Assembly: GCA_947498815.1 (NCBI GenBank)
Contig: CANMLU010000010.1
Coordinates: 62,001 to 126,000, forward strand
DNA: 64,000 nt
Direction: 5' to 3'
Source: an uncultured Aquimarina sp.
Lineage (GTDB): Bacteria > Bacteroidota > Bacteroidia > Flavobacteriales > Flavobacteriaceae
This document shows positions 56,010-64,000 of the stretch, in pieces. A program made the translations under genes and the position numbers. The number at the start of each line of letters is the position of its first letter. Position 1 is the stretch's first letter. The notes beneath the pieces were generated by a model, which saw only the letters and a list, made by a program, of their open reading frames with translations, was not told the DNA's origin and ran no database searches.

Positions 56010-57827
56010 ATGGCTAAAGAATATATAGATTTTGATACACTCAAGTACCTTTTGTACGATGTACATCAATTAGAAGAAGTTTTACAACAAGACCGTTTTG
56101 CTGATCATGACAAGGAGTCCATGGATATGTTTTTGAACTCTGTTAAAGAATTTTCAGACAGAGAATTATTTCCATATTTCAAAGAGATGGACGAGAAACC
56201 GGCATATCATAAAGATGGTACCGTAATAGTGCATGAACAGGTAGGAGTGATGATGAAAAAAGGTGGTGAAATGGGACTCATATCGGGTACTTTTGACTAT
56301 GACGCAGGGGGACTTCAGTTACCTTTAATGATATATACCGCATCGGCATTTATTCAGGATGCAGCCAATAATCATCTGCCTGGATATGTTGGGCTTACTT
56401 TGGGAGCAGCTGAACTTATCATACATTTCGGAAGTAAAGAACTTAATGAAACCTTTGTGCCTAATATGCTATCCGGACAATGGGGAGGTACTATGTGCCT
56501 TACAGAACCGCAAGCGGGAAGCTCATTATCCGATGTAGTTACAAAAGCAATACCTACCAATGATGGTCATTATAACATCACCGGGCAAAAAATATTTATC
56601 TCAGGTGGAGATCATCAATATGCAGATAATTTTGTGCATTTGGTGTTAGCACGTATCGAGGGAGCGCCTGCAGGAACAAAAGGAATTTCCCTATTTGTAG
56701 TGCCAAAAAAACGTCCAGATGGTAATGGAAATCTTGCTCCAAATGATGTGACTACCGTCGCCGATTTTCAAAAACTGGGACAACGAGGATATTGTACTAC
56801 TCATCTTGGTTTTGGAGATGAAGATGATTGTCATGGGTGGCTAGTAGGAGAGGAGCATCAAGGATTAAAATATATGTTTTTAATGATGAATGGTGCTCGT
56901 ATTGCTGTTGGTCGTGGAGCAGCGGCTATTGCAACAGCTGCTTATCAAGCTTCTTTGCAGTATGCCAAAGAACGTCCTCAAGGAAGAAAATTGACAAGTA
57001 CCGGGAAAAAAGACCTGGACAAAGGGCAAACATTGATTATCAATCACCCAGATGTGCGAAGAATGTTATTGCTTCAAAAAGTGGTTGCAGAAGGATCGTT
57101 GAGTTTGGTAATGTTAGCGTCAAAATATTATGATCTTAAAGAAACACTTCAAGATCCTTCCGAAAAGGAAAAATACGCACTTCTGTTAGAACTCATTATT
57201 CCAATGGTAAAAACGTATCCATCGGATATGGGAGCACATGCAGTATCCAATGGATTACAGGTTTTGGGAGGGTATGGATTCTGTACCGATTTTATCCTAC
57301 AACAATACCATAGGGATATACGCATTTTTCCAATCTATGAAGGAACCACGGGTATTCAATCTCAAGATTTATTGGGTAGAAAATTGCTTATGGAGAATGG
57401 CAAAGCGCTCGAGTTGTTAACTGGTGAAATAATGCAAACTATCCAAAATGCATCAAAATATGATGATTTGAAAAAGTATGCCGGAAAATTAGGAGAGAAA
57501 TTGCAATTGGCTCAAAAAGTAATTGGATTTTTGGTTGGTTTTGCCCAAAAAGGAAATTATGAACGCTTTTTATCCGATGCCACCCCGTTTATGGAATTCT
57601 TCAGTACCATTACAATGGCCTGGGTATGGCTCGATATGGCAGCACATGCAAAAAATACCTTGGTTACAGGGCAAAAAACATATTCGGAAGATTTTTATGA
57701 AAGTAAGATCCATGCCATGAAATTCTTCTTTAAATATGAACTGCCAAAAACCAATGGTCTTGCCGAAATTTTGATGGATGAAGAAGTACTCACCATACTT
57801 GATGAGAAAGAAGTATTCAATTCATAA
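56010..57827 (+). CDS. Acyl-CoA dehydrogenase, 600-aa DmdC-like type
   Basis: 605 aa, about 200 more than a classical acyl-CoA dehydrogenase because of a C-terminal extension (about 470-605) as in the DmdC group. LTEPQAGSSLSDV (about 165-177) is the FAD/substrate signature, ISGGD the FAD loop, and LQVLGGYGFCTDFILQQYHRDIRIFPIYEGTTGIQSQDLLGRK the C-terminal ACAD signature. It oxidises an acyl-CoA to the enoyl-CoA, passing electrons to ETF. Substrate not determined; DmdC enzymes act on methylmercaptopropionyl-CoA, relatives on other acyl-CoAs. First gene of the operon. Confidence 0.93.
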   Translation: MAKEYIDFDTLKYLLYDVHQLEEVLQQDRFADHDKESMDMFLNSVKEFSDRELFPYFKEMDEKPAYHKDGTVIVHEQVGVMMKKGGEMGLISGTFDYDAGGLQLPLMIYTASAFIQDAANNHLPGYVGLTLGAAELIIHFGSKELNETFVPNMLSGQWGGTMCLTEPQAGSSLSDVVTKAIPTNDGHYNITGQKIFISGGDHQYADNFVHLVLARIEGAPAGTKGISLFVVPKKRPDGNGNLAPNDVTTVADFQKLGQRGYCTTHLGFGDEDDCHGWLVGEEHQGLKYMFLMMNGARIAVGRGAAAIATAAYQASLQYAKERPQGRKLTSTGKKDLDKGQTLIINHPDVRRMLLLQKVVAEGSLSLVMLASKYYDLKETLQDPSEKEKYALLLELIIPMVKTYPSDMGAHAVSNGLQVLGGYGFCTDFILQQYHRDIRIFPIYEGTTGIQSQDLLGRKLLMENGKALELLTGEIMQTIQNASKYDDLKKYAGKLGEKLQLAQKVIGFLVGFAQKGNYERFLSDATPFMEFFSTITMAWVWLDMAAHAKNTLVTGQKTYSEDFYESKIHAMKFFFKYELPKTNGLAEILMDEEVLTILDEKEVFNS

Positions 57828-57869
57828 ATTATATAATCCAGATTGATCATTAAATTCACACAATAATAC

Positions 57870-58646
57870 ATGAATAGTATAAAGAAATCGTTTAATCTTG
57901 AAGGTAAAGTAGCGGTCATTACAGGCTCTAGTAAAGGAATAGGAAAATCTATCGCATATGGCCTGGCAGAACATGGAGCCAAGGTAGTTATTAGTAGTAG
58001 AAGCCAGGAAGCAGTTGATGAGGTGGCAGCCGAGTTCAAAGCAGCAGGGTTAGAAGCTGTGGGTATTGCCTGTCACATTGGTAAGGCCGAACAAAGAGAA
58101 CATCTAATACAAAAAACCATCGAACATTTTGGAGGTATCGATATCCTAGTAAATAATGCAGCTATTAACCCAATATATGGCCCAATTGAAGATGCCGAAG
58201 AAGGTGTTTTTGATAAAATAATGGACGTGAATGTTAAGGCACCTTGGATGTTATCAAACCTAGCATTGGCTTCTATGAAAAATAGAGGAGGAGGTAGTAT
58301 TGTCAACATTGCATCGGTAGAAGCACTACATCCCGGTGCTGGATTGGGATTGTACAGTACCAGTAAAGCAGCATTACTAATGTTAACTAAGAATCAAGCA
58401 AAAGAATGGGGTAAGCATGGTATTCGTGCAAATGTTTTATGTCCTGGTCTCATTAAAACAAAATTTAGTGCTGCGCTATGGCAAAATGAAAAATTACTTC
58501 AGAAAATGGAGAAAACCTTACCTAGTGCACGTATGGGGATGCCAGATGAAATGGCAGGTATCGTATGCCTCTTGGCCTCAGATGCCGGAGCATATATGAC
58601 AGGAGGCGTTTATAATGCCGATGGAGGATATATGATCGCAGGTTAA
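57870..58646 (+). CDS. Short-chain dehydrogenase/reductase
   Basis: 258 aa. Rossmann motif TGSSKGIG (about 19-26), NNAA (about 93-96), active-site Ser in NIASVEA and YSTSK (Tyr/Lys about 162-166), and C-terminal [31 protein letters not shown]. Classical SDR of the DHRS4/FabG-like type using NAD(P)H. Probably a 3-hydroxyacyl-CoA or alcohol dehydrogenase of the operon. 42 bases after the first acyl-CoA dehydrogenase gene. Confidence 0.93.
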   Translation: MNSIKKSFNLEGKVAVITGSSKGIGKSIAYGLAEHGAKVVISSRSQEAVDEVAAEFKAAGLEAVGIACHIGKAEQREHLIQKTIEHFGGIDILVNNAAINPIYGPIEDAEEGVFDKIMDVNVKAPWMLSNLALASMKNRGGGSIVNIASVEALHPGAGLGLYSTSKAALLMLTKNQAKEWGKHGIRANVLCPGLIKTKFSAALWQNEKLLQKMEKTLPSARMGMPDEMAGIVCLLASDAGAYMTGGVYNADGGYMIAG

Positions 58647-58702
58647 TTTACTTTTTTATGTTATTTCCGTCAGGCGGAAATCTTTTATTAATAATAACTA
58701 GT

Positions 58703-59926
58703 ATGAATTTTGATTACTCAGAAAAAATAGTCTCACTACAGAAGAAACTGAATATATTCTTTGATGAGCATATCCTTCCTGTTGAAGCAGAAGTGAGTGC
58801 TTTTAATTATCATCCAGATAACCGTTGGAAACGTTGGCCTGGAATGGACAATCTTAAGCAAAAGGCGAAAGAAGCTGGATTATGGAATCTTTTTCTTCCA
58901 AAAAGTTATGGAGACTTAAGCCCTGGATTAACAAACCTGGAATATGCACCAATGGCCGAAATTATGGGACGTATATTATGGTCTTCAGAAGTGTTTAATT
59001 GCAATGCTCCCGATACTGGAAATATGGAAGTGTTGGCAAAGTATGGTTCATCTGATCAAAAAAAACAATGGCTAGAACCCTTGATGAATGGGGATATTCG
59101 CTCGGCTTTCTTAATGACCGAACCACAGGTGGCCTCTTCGGATGCAACAAATATCGAAACTTCAATTGTGAGTGACGGTGACCATTATGTGATCAATGGT
59201 CGCAAGTGGTGGTCGTCTGGAGGTATGGATCCACATTGTAAGATTGCCATTGTAATGGGTAAAACGGATCCCAGTGCCTCAAGGCATCAACAACAAAGTA
59301 TGATTTTAGTACCTATGGATACTCCTGGATTAAAAATTATTCGACCGTTATCAGTTTTTGGATTTTATGATTCTCCCGAGGGACATGCAGAGATTGTTTT
59401 GGATAATGTGCGTGTACCCAAAGAGAACCTAATTCTGGGCGAAGGTCGAGGTTTTGAGATTGCTCAAGGCCGACTTGGACCGGGGCGTATTCATCATTGC
59501 ATGCGTTTAATTGGTATGGCACAGCGATCACTGGAGTTGATGTCTCAAAGAGCTTCAGAACGTATTGCTTTTGGTAAAACTTTTAAAGATTATAGCAGCA
59601 TTCGTCAAGAGATTGCTCAATCAAAATGTGAAATCGAACAAGCCCGATTATTAACGCTTTCAGCAGCGTATAAAATGGATAAAGAAGGTAATAAAACGTC
59701 CAAAGATTTGATTGCAATGATCAAAATTGTAGCTCCAAATATGGCACTAAATGTTATTGATAGAGCGATGCAAATTCATGGCGGAAAAGGAGTTGGGCCA
59801 GATACGCCTTTGGCACACTTTTTTGTTGCCGCTCGTATGCTTCGTTTGGCAGATGGGCCCGATGAAGTACATATGTATCAACTAGGTAAAAGTGTCATCA
59901 ATACATACGCGCAAGAGAAAATATAA
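58703..59926 (+). CDS. Acyl-CoA dehydrogenase, ACAD10/11-like
   Basis: 407 aa from the ATG at 58703; an in-frame ATG at 58658 would add 15 unrelated hydrophobic residues. [14 protein letters not shown] (about 138-151) is the FAD/substrate signature; [27 protein letters not shown] and [23 protein letters not shown] are typical of the dehydrogenase part of ACAD10/ACAD11 and bacterial homologues. The C-terminal signature is [35 protein letters not shown]. It is followed by the gene for the matching kinase, which in ACAD10/11 is fused to it. Together they suggest 4-hydroxyacyl-CoA processing. Confidence 0.93.
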   Translation: MNFDYSEKIVSLQKKLNIFFDEHILPVEAEVSAFNYHPDNRWKRWPGMDNLKQKAKEAGLWNLFLPKSYGDLSPGLTNLEYAPMAEIMGRILWSSEVFNCNAPDTGNMEVLAKYGSSDQKKQWLEPLMNGDIRSAFLMTEPQVASSDATNIETSIVSDGDHYVINGRKWWSSGGMDPHCKIAIVMGKTDPSASRHQQQSMILVPMDTPGLKIIRPLSVFGFYDSPEGHAEIVLDNVRVPKENLILGEGRGFEIAQGRLGPGRIHHCMRLIGMAQRSLELMSQRASERIAFGKTFKDYSSIRQEIAQSKCEIEQARLLTLSAAYKMDKEGNKTSKDLIAMIKIVAPNMALNVIDRAMQIHGGKGVGPDTPLAHFFVAARMLRLADGPDEVHMYQLGKSVINTYAQEKI

Positions 59927-60012
59927 ATAGGACCGTATTTATAACCAATAAACAAACCAAAACATAAGTAGTCCGAGTTTATCGAAGACTATTTTAATTT
60001 CAAAATATAAAA

Positions 60013-61065
60013 ATGCAGAACGTACGCAAGGGCGAAGAATTAAACGAGAAAATGCTCAAAATGTACCTTCAAAAAGAAGGGCTTATCAATAGTGATCAAA
60101 GTGATTGGCAGGTGACACAGTTTACGCATGGGTATTCTAACTTAACATATTTGCTACAAATCGAAGATAAAGAATATGTGCTTCGTCGACCACCATTTGG
60201 TGCCATAAAAAGAGGACACGATATGGGACGCGAATTCAAAGTGCAGTCTGGCGTATATTCGACCTTTCCTAAAGTTCCAAAAATGTATCTGTATACAGAA
60301 GATGAAGCCATACTAGGATGTCCTTTTTATATCATGGAAAAAGTTAATGGTATCATTTTGAATGTGAAAGAAGCTAAAAAAAGAAATATCCCTTCTGGGG
60401 ATTTTAAAACTATTGCTAATTCTTGGTTAGATACTTTTGTAGAGCTCCATGCGATAGATTATAAAGCAGCTGGGCTTACAGATTTGGGAAAACCTGAAGG
60501 TTACGTAGAACGACAAGTACTCAATTGGGGTAAGCAGTACCTCAAAGCGGCTACAGAGGATGTGCCGGCTGCCGATAAAGTGATGCGTTGGATGGAAGAA
60601 AATCAACCAAAAGAATATAGGCATAGCTTAGTGCATAATGATTTCAAATACGATAATGTTGTTTTTAAAGATGATAGTTGGCAAGAAGTTACTGCCGTTT
60701 TGGATTGGGAGATGGCAACTCTTGGTGATCCGTTGATGGACCTAGGAACTTCTCTTGGCTATTGGACCATGGCTAATGATCATCCATTTGTACAACAAGG
60801 GATACCATCACCAACCAGTATGGATGGTAATCCAGGTAGAAGTGAAATCGTAGAGTTGTATACTCAAAAAAGTGGAAAGGAAGTGGATCATTTGGTGTTT
60901 TATTATGCTTTCGGACTTTTTAAAATCGCAGTGATTGCACAACAGATTTATTACAGATATAATAAAGGACTTACAACAGATCCCCGTTTTGCACAATTGA
61001 ATAAAGCGACAGAATTGTTATGTAATCTCGCTTTACAGGCAATTCAAAAAAATAAAATAGATTAA
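60013..61065 (+). CDS. APH-like phosphotransferase (ACAD10/11 kinase type)
   Basis: 350 aa. Glycine-rich N-lobe FTHGYSNLTYLL (about 38-49), LRRPPFG and a helix, catalytic loop HNDFKYDNVVF (about 213-223) and metal-binding LDWEMATLGDPLMDLG (about 236-251). These are the markers of the ACAD10/ACAD11-associated kinase group. In the Pseudomonas lva pathway a kinase of this group phosphorylates 4-hydroxyacyl-CoA so that an acyl-CoA dehydrogenase-family partner can remove the 4-hydroxyl. The upstream ACAD10/11-like gene supports that role here. Confidence 0.93.
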   Translation: MQNVRKGEELNEKMLKMYLQKEGLINSDQSDWQVTQFTHGYSNLTYLLQIEDKEYVLRRPPFGAIKRGHDMGREFKVQSGVYSTFPKVPKMYLYTEDEAILGCPFYIMEKVNGIILNVKEAKKRNIPSGDFKTIANSWLDTFVELHAIDYKAAGLTDLGKPEGYVERQVLNWGKQYLKAATEDVPAADKVMRWMEENQPKEYRHSLVHNDFKYDNVVFKDDSWQEVTAVLDWEMATLGDPLMDLGTSLGYWTMANDHPFVQQGIPSPTSMDGNPGRSEIVELYTQKSGKEVDHLVFYYAFGLFKIAVIAQQIYYRYNKGLTTDPRFAQLNKATELLCNLALQAIQKNKID

Positions 61066-61111
61066 TAATATAAAGGATCTCTCCAGATTTTAAGTAGTAA
61101 AAAAATATAGA

Positions 61112-61747
61112 ATGGATTATTTAGCTTCAACATATTATTTTGATTATAAAACAGAAGAGATTCAGGAACTTGTTAAAGAGTTCAATATTGATGAATTAAC
61201 TTCAAAAGAAAAAGCGAAACGATTATATCTTAAGATAAGAGATGAATGGAAATATGACCCTTATACCATAAGCCTTTTAAGCGAAGGGTACAAGGCGAGT
61301 ACTGTTGCCAAAAAAACAACAGGTCATTGTGTAGATAAATCTATCCTGTTAGTGGCCGGTTTAAGAGCTTTAGGAATACCAGCTAGGATTCATCTAGCCA
61401 AGGTGAAGAACCATATAGCCGTTGAACGATTAACCGAAAAATTTGGGACGAATGAATTAACACCACATGGAATGGTGAATTTGTATCTTAACGGAAAATG
61501 GTTGAAGGTTTCACCAGCTTTTAATCAATCCTTATGTGAGAAATGTAATGTAGCACCTTTGGAGTTTGATGGTGAAAATGATTCAATGTTCCAAGAGTAT
61601 GATAGTGAAGGTAATGAATTTATGGAATACCTTCAGGATTATGGTCATTTTGAAGATGTCCCTTTTGATTTTATGATTCACAACATGAAGACACACTATC
61701 CAGAAATAGTTAACATGTCTCAGGATTCCGGCATAGTACAAATATAA
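61112..61747 (+). CDS. Transglutaminase-like superfamily protein, catalytic Asp not seen
   Basis: 211 aa. The core shows TTGHCVDKSILLVAGLRALGIPARI (Cys about residue 72) and HGMVNLYLNGKWLKVSPAF (His about 117), the Cys and His positions of the transglutaminase/protease fold. The third residue, usually Asp in DP(T), is replaced in VSPAF. The protein may be inactive or use another acidic residue. No signal peptide. Its role inside the acyl-CoA operon is unknown; it follows the kinase gene by 46 bases. Confidence 0.82.
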   Translation: MDYLASTYYFDYKTEEIQELVKEFNIDELTSKEKAKRLYLKIRDEWKYDPYTISLLSEGYKASTVAKKTTGHCVDKSILLVAGLRALGIPARIHLAKVKNHIAVERLTEKFGTNELTPHGMVNLYLNGKWLKVSPAFNQSLCEKCNVAPLEFDGENDSMFQEYDSEGNEFMEYLQDYGHFEDVPFDFMIHNMKTHYPEIVNMSQDSGIVQI

Positions 61748-61777
61748 CACACAGTAGACAAAATTAAATATCGAAAC

Positions 61778-62164
61778 ATGAGTGATAAATATGTAGGAGT
61801 GACCCCCGAACAATTTCAAGATTTTACAACCTTACCAATAGAAGGTTCCTTTCAAATGCTGAATTTATTAAAATTTAAAGATAAAGTAGAAGAAACAGGA
61901 TTATCTGGAGCAGAGGCGTATGGACAATATATGAATGCTGTGATCCCTTTTTTTATGGCTTCAAAAGCTAAAATAATATACCAAGGAAGACCAGTATTCA
62001 GTCTTATTGGGCCAGAAGATACCAATGAGTGGGATAAGATTTTAATTGTAGAATATGCCAGTAAAGAAGATTTTCTAAAAATGATTACAGCCGAGGGGTA
62101 TCCATCAAAAATGCGAAGCCAGGCACTTGAAGATTCACGACTTATATTATGTACAGCAAAATAA
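61778..62164 (+). CDS. DUF1330 domain protein
   Basis: 128 aa, a single ferredoxin-like domain of the dimeric alpha/beta barrel group: FQMLNLLKFKDK (about 26-37), a helix with GAEAYGQYMNAVIPFFMASKAKIIYQGRPVFSL, and WDKILIVEYASKEDFLKMI. DUF1330 proteins resemble small monooxygenase-like or dimer scaffolds; function unknown. It lies within the operon, 30 bases after the transglutaminase-like gene and 29 before the second SDR. Confidence 0.88.
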   Translation: MSDKYVGVTPEQFQDFTTLPIEGSFQMLNLLKFKDKVEETGLSGAEAYGQYMNAVIPFFMASKAKIIYQGRPVFSLIGPEDTNEWDKILIVEYASKEDFLKMITAEGYPSKMRSQALEDSRLILCTAK

Positions 62165-62193
62165 GATCATAGTAGTTCTAATAAAGATATAAC

Positions 62194-62949
62194 ATGGAAG
62201 TAAAAGATAAAATAGTCATCGTAACCGGTTCGGGCTCGGGCATTGGAGCGGCTACAGCAAAGCATTTTGCAAAACACCAGGCCAAAGTAATAGTTTCGGA
62301 TATTAGAGAAGATAAAGCACAAAAAATAGTTGATGAGATCAAGGCCGATGGAGGTGAAGCTATTGCAGTCATTTCCAATGTGGCCAAATTTGATGAGGTA
62401 GAACAGTTGATAGAAAAAACGGTTTCAACTTATGGTCAGTTGGATGTGATAGTAAATAATGCAGGTATAGGTCCCAGCAACATGGCCAAAACGGGAGAAT
62501 ATACCTTGGAAGATTGGGATAGCGTTATCGCTGTAAACCAAACTGGGGTGTTTTATTGTATGAAACTCGCATTACAACAAATGATAAAACAAGGAGGAGG
62601 AAATATTGTAAATATCGCTTCATTGGCTGGTTTAAAAGCTTCGCTCAACAATTTATCCTATAGTGCAAGTAAATTTGCAGTGGTTGGTATGACCAAATCT
62701 GCAGCTTTGGAGTATGCTACAAAAAATATTCGAATCAACGCAGTATGCCCCGGCTATACAGAATCGGCGCTTCTCGACAAATTGCTATCGGTACGGCCAG
62801 ATATGGATCAAATGCTTAAAAGTGTTATTCCGATGAAACGTTATGGTCTAGCCGAAGAAATTGCCGAAGCAGTAGTTTGGTTGGCTTCAGATAACACCAA
62901 ATTTATAACTGGTCAAACGATAACTCTGGATGGAGGAACATCATTATAA
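62194..62949 (+). CDS. Short-chain dehydrogenase/reductase
   Basis: 251 aa. TGSGSGIG (about 11-18), Asp at the end of the second strand (IVSD), which favours NAD(H), NNAG (about 88-91), NIASLAG Ser and YSASK (about 154-158), PCPGYTESAL-like segment CPGYTESALLDKL, and the C-terminal ITGQTITLDGGT. Classical SDR oxidoreductase, probably acting on a hydroxyacyl-CoA or alcohol produced in the operon. Distinct from the SDR at 57870. Confidence 0.94.
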   Translation: MEVKDKIVIVTGSGSGIGAATAKHFAKHQAKVIVSDIREDKAQKIVDEIKADGGEAIAVISNVAKFDEVEQLIEKTVSTYGQLDVIVNNAGIGPSNMAKTGEYTLEDWDSVIAVNQTGVFYCMKLALQQMIKQGGGNIVNIASLAGLKASLNNLSYSASKFAVVGMTKSAALEYATKNIRINAVCPGYTESALLDKLLSVRPDMDQMLKSVIPMKRYGLAEEIAEAVVWLASDNTKFITGQTITLDGGTSL

Positions 62950-62998
62950 AATTAAACACACAAGGATTACTTTCAAATAAAACATAAAAGAAAAACTA

Positions 62999-64000
62999 AT
63001 GAATAAGCAACTAATATTTAAAAAACGACCGGTAGGTCTTCCGGAAAGAGATACATGGGAATTACAATCAAATGCCATACCCGAACCAAAGGAAGGTGAA
63101 GTCTTGATACAACAACACTACATTTCTCTTGATCCCGCCATGCGAGGTTGGATGAATGAAGGCAAATCATATATCGAACCAGTACAGATTGATGATGTTA
63201 TGCGCGCAGGTTCCGTAGGAAAAGTAATAAAGTCGAATAATCACCCAAAATATAAAGAAGGAGATTATTTAACGGGTTGGGGTGGTGTACAACAGTATAC
63301 AGTGACCGACGGGAGTAATTGGTATCAGGTAGATCCAAGTTTGGCTCCTTTACCGATGTACATAGGTACTTTAGGGATGCCTGGTATGACGGCATATTTT
63401 GGGATTTTAGAAGTTGGTAAGATCAAAGAAGGAGATACTGTTCTAGTTTCTGGAGCAGCCGGAGCAGTGGGTAGCGTTGTTGGACAAATTGCCAAAATCA
63501 AAGGGTGTCGTGTGATTGGAATTGCCGGTGGAGCGGATAAGTGCAAGTACTTAGTTGAAAAGCTTGGTTTTGATGGTGCTATTGATTATAAATCTGAGAA
63601 TATACATGCCGGATTAAAACGTGAGTGCCCTAAGGGAATCGATGTATATTTTGATAATGTAGGAGGTGAAATCCTTGATGCTGCCCTGGCAAGATTAAGA
63701 ATGCATGCTCGCATTGTTGTTTGCGGAGCAATTTCACAATACAACAACAAAATAGCTGTCAAAGGACCTTCTAACTATTTATCTCTTTTGGTGAATCGCG
63801 CAACGATGCAAGGAATGGTAGTGATGGATTATGCAAAAGATTATGGTAAAGCAGCCATGGAAATGGGCGGTTGGATGGCCCAAGGAAAGCTGAAGAGTAA
63901 AGAAGATATCTATGAAGGAATTGAAAACTTTCACGAAACCTTTTTACGCCTATTCTCGGGTGATAAAATGGGGAAATTAGTATTAAAAGTGATTGAGGAA
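62999..64000 (+). CDS. NADP-dependent MDR-family oxidoreductase (C-terminus at window edge)
   Basis: 334 codons from the ATG at 62999 reach the window edge without a stop; the family is about 330-345 aa, so nearly all is present. ISLDPAMRGWM (about 43-53), GMPGMTAYFGI, the nucleotide site VSGAAGAVGSVVGQIAK (about 149-165), FDNVGGEILD, and a C-terminal FHETFLRLFSGDKMGKLVLKV. It belongs to the zinc-independent curcumin reductase/leukotriene B4 dehydrogenase group, which reduces carbon-carbon double bonds of enones. Last visible gene of the operon. Confidence 0.93.
   Translation, partial: MNKQLIFKKRPVGLPERDTWELQSNAIPEPKEGEVLIQQHYISLDPAMRGWMNEGKSYIEPVQIDDVMRAGSVGKVIKSNNHPKYKEGDYLTGWGGVQQYTVTDGSNWYQVDPSLAPLPMYIGTLGMPGMTAYFGILEVGKIKEGDTVLVSGAAGAVGSVVGQIAKIKGCRVIGIAGGADKCKYLVEKLGFDGAIDYKSENIHAGLKRECPKGIDVYFDNVGGEILDAALARLRMHARIVVCGAISQYNNKIAVKGPSNYLSLLVNRATMQGMVVMDYAKDYGKAAMEMGGWMAQGKLKSKEDIYEGIENFHETFLRLFSGDKMGKLVLKVIEE

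Noticed and set aside
56828-57133. 101-codon plus-strand frame inside the first acyl-CoA dehydrogenase gene
   Set aside because: Out of frame with a fully conserved enzyme; shadow frame.
1-64000. CRISPR array, insertion sequence, integrase or phage genes
   Set aside because: No regularly spaced direct repeats, transposase motifs or terminal repeats were seen on either strand; the long inverted repeat at 45406 has no associated gene.

Overview
The window comes from a low-GC, marine-type Flavobacteriaceae genome (phylum Bacteroidota); an Aquimarina-like genus is my best guess, from style only. Support: lipobox lipoproteins, a type IX secretion (T9SS) type A C-terminal sorting domain, SprB, PKD and FN3 surface modules, genes typical of the phylum (DUF4290 next to murA, a START-like protein, HU), several Bacteroidota promoters (TTG, 19-20 nt, TAnnTTTG) and a general lack of clear Shine-Dalgarno sites.

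Region 1 (1-10163, minus strand) and region 3 (13812-34799, plus strand) are two versions of one large surface system flanking ordinary genes. Both encode: (a) an outer-membrane beta-barrel with a helical tail (7666-10110 and 32332-34716, clear paralogues); (b) a secreted carrier beginning with a TANFOR-like module (2228-7651 and 25650-27965); (c) polymorphic-toxin-like modules followed by small cytosolic putative immunity genes; (d) a very large exported beta-rich protein (13868-18634, whose N-terminus resembles the gene cut by the left edge). In locus A the carrier is fused to a zincin protease, a pretoxin-like hydrophobic segment and a papain-like toxin domain, and is followed by an orphan toxin and an immunity gene coupled to it. 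In locus B the carrier is short and ends in a coiled coil, and the toxin-like protein is a separate overlapping gene. Locus B also adds an FN3 protein, a T9SS-sorted SprB-repeat protein and a PKD lipoprotein. I propose this as an undescribed T9SS-linked toxin display or delivery system; the proposal is inference from gene content.

Region 2 (10226-13712): a MacB-like permease, hisS and a lysine-rich lipoprotein. Region 4 (34828-40917): tRNA-Met, a START-like protein, an aminotransferase class IV enzyme, YqgE, HU, and an fmt-recQ-AAA ATPase operon. Region 5 (41098-45473): a complete molybdenum hydroxylase operon (2Fe-2S subunit, Tat-exported catalytic subunit, XdhC, MocA-like) ending in a perfect 25-bp inverted repeat. 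Region 6 (45518-48089): DUF493, DUF4290 and a MurA with Asp in place of the catalytic Cys.

Region 7 (48159-55843): a beta-helix lipoprotein, a patatin, a YaaC-like plus SLATT gene pair (candidate defence genes), a membrane sensor histidine kinase and a Crp/Fnr regulator. Region 8 (55925-64000): an acyl-CoA catabolic operon with two acyl-CoA dehydrogenases, two SDRs, an ACAD10/11-type kinase, a transglutaminase-like protein, a DUF1330 protein and an MDR oxidoreductase, preceded by a 20-nt palindromic operator candidate. The kinase plus ACAD11-type dehydrogenase pair suggests catabolism of 4-hydroxy acids.
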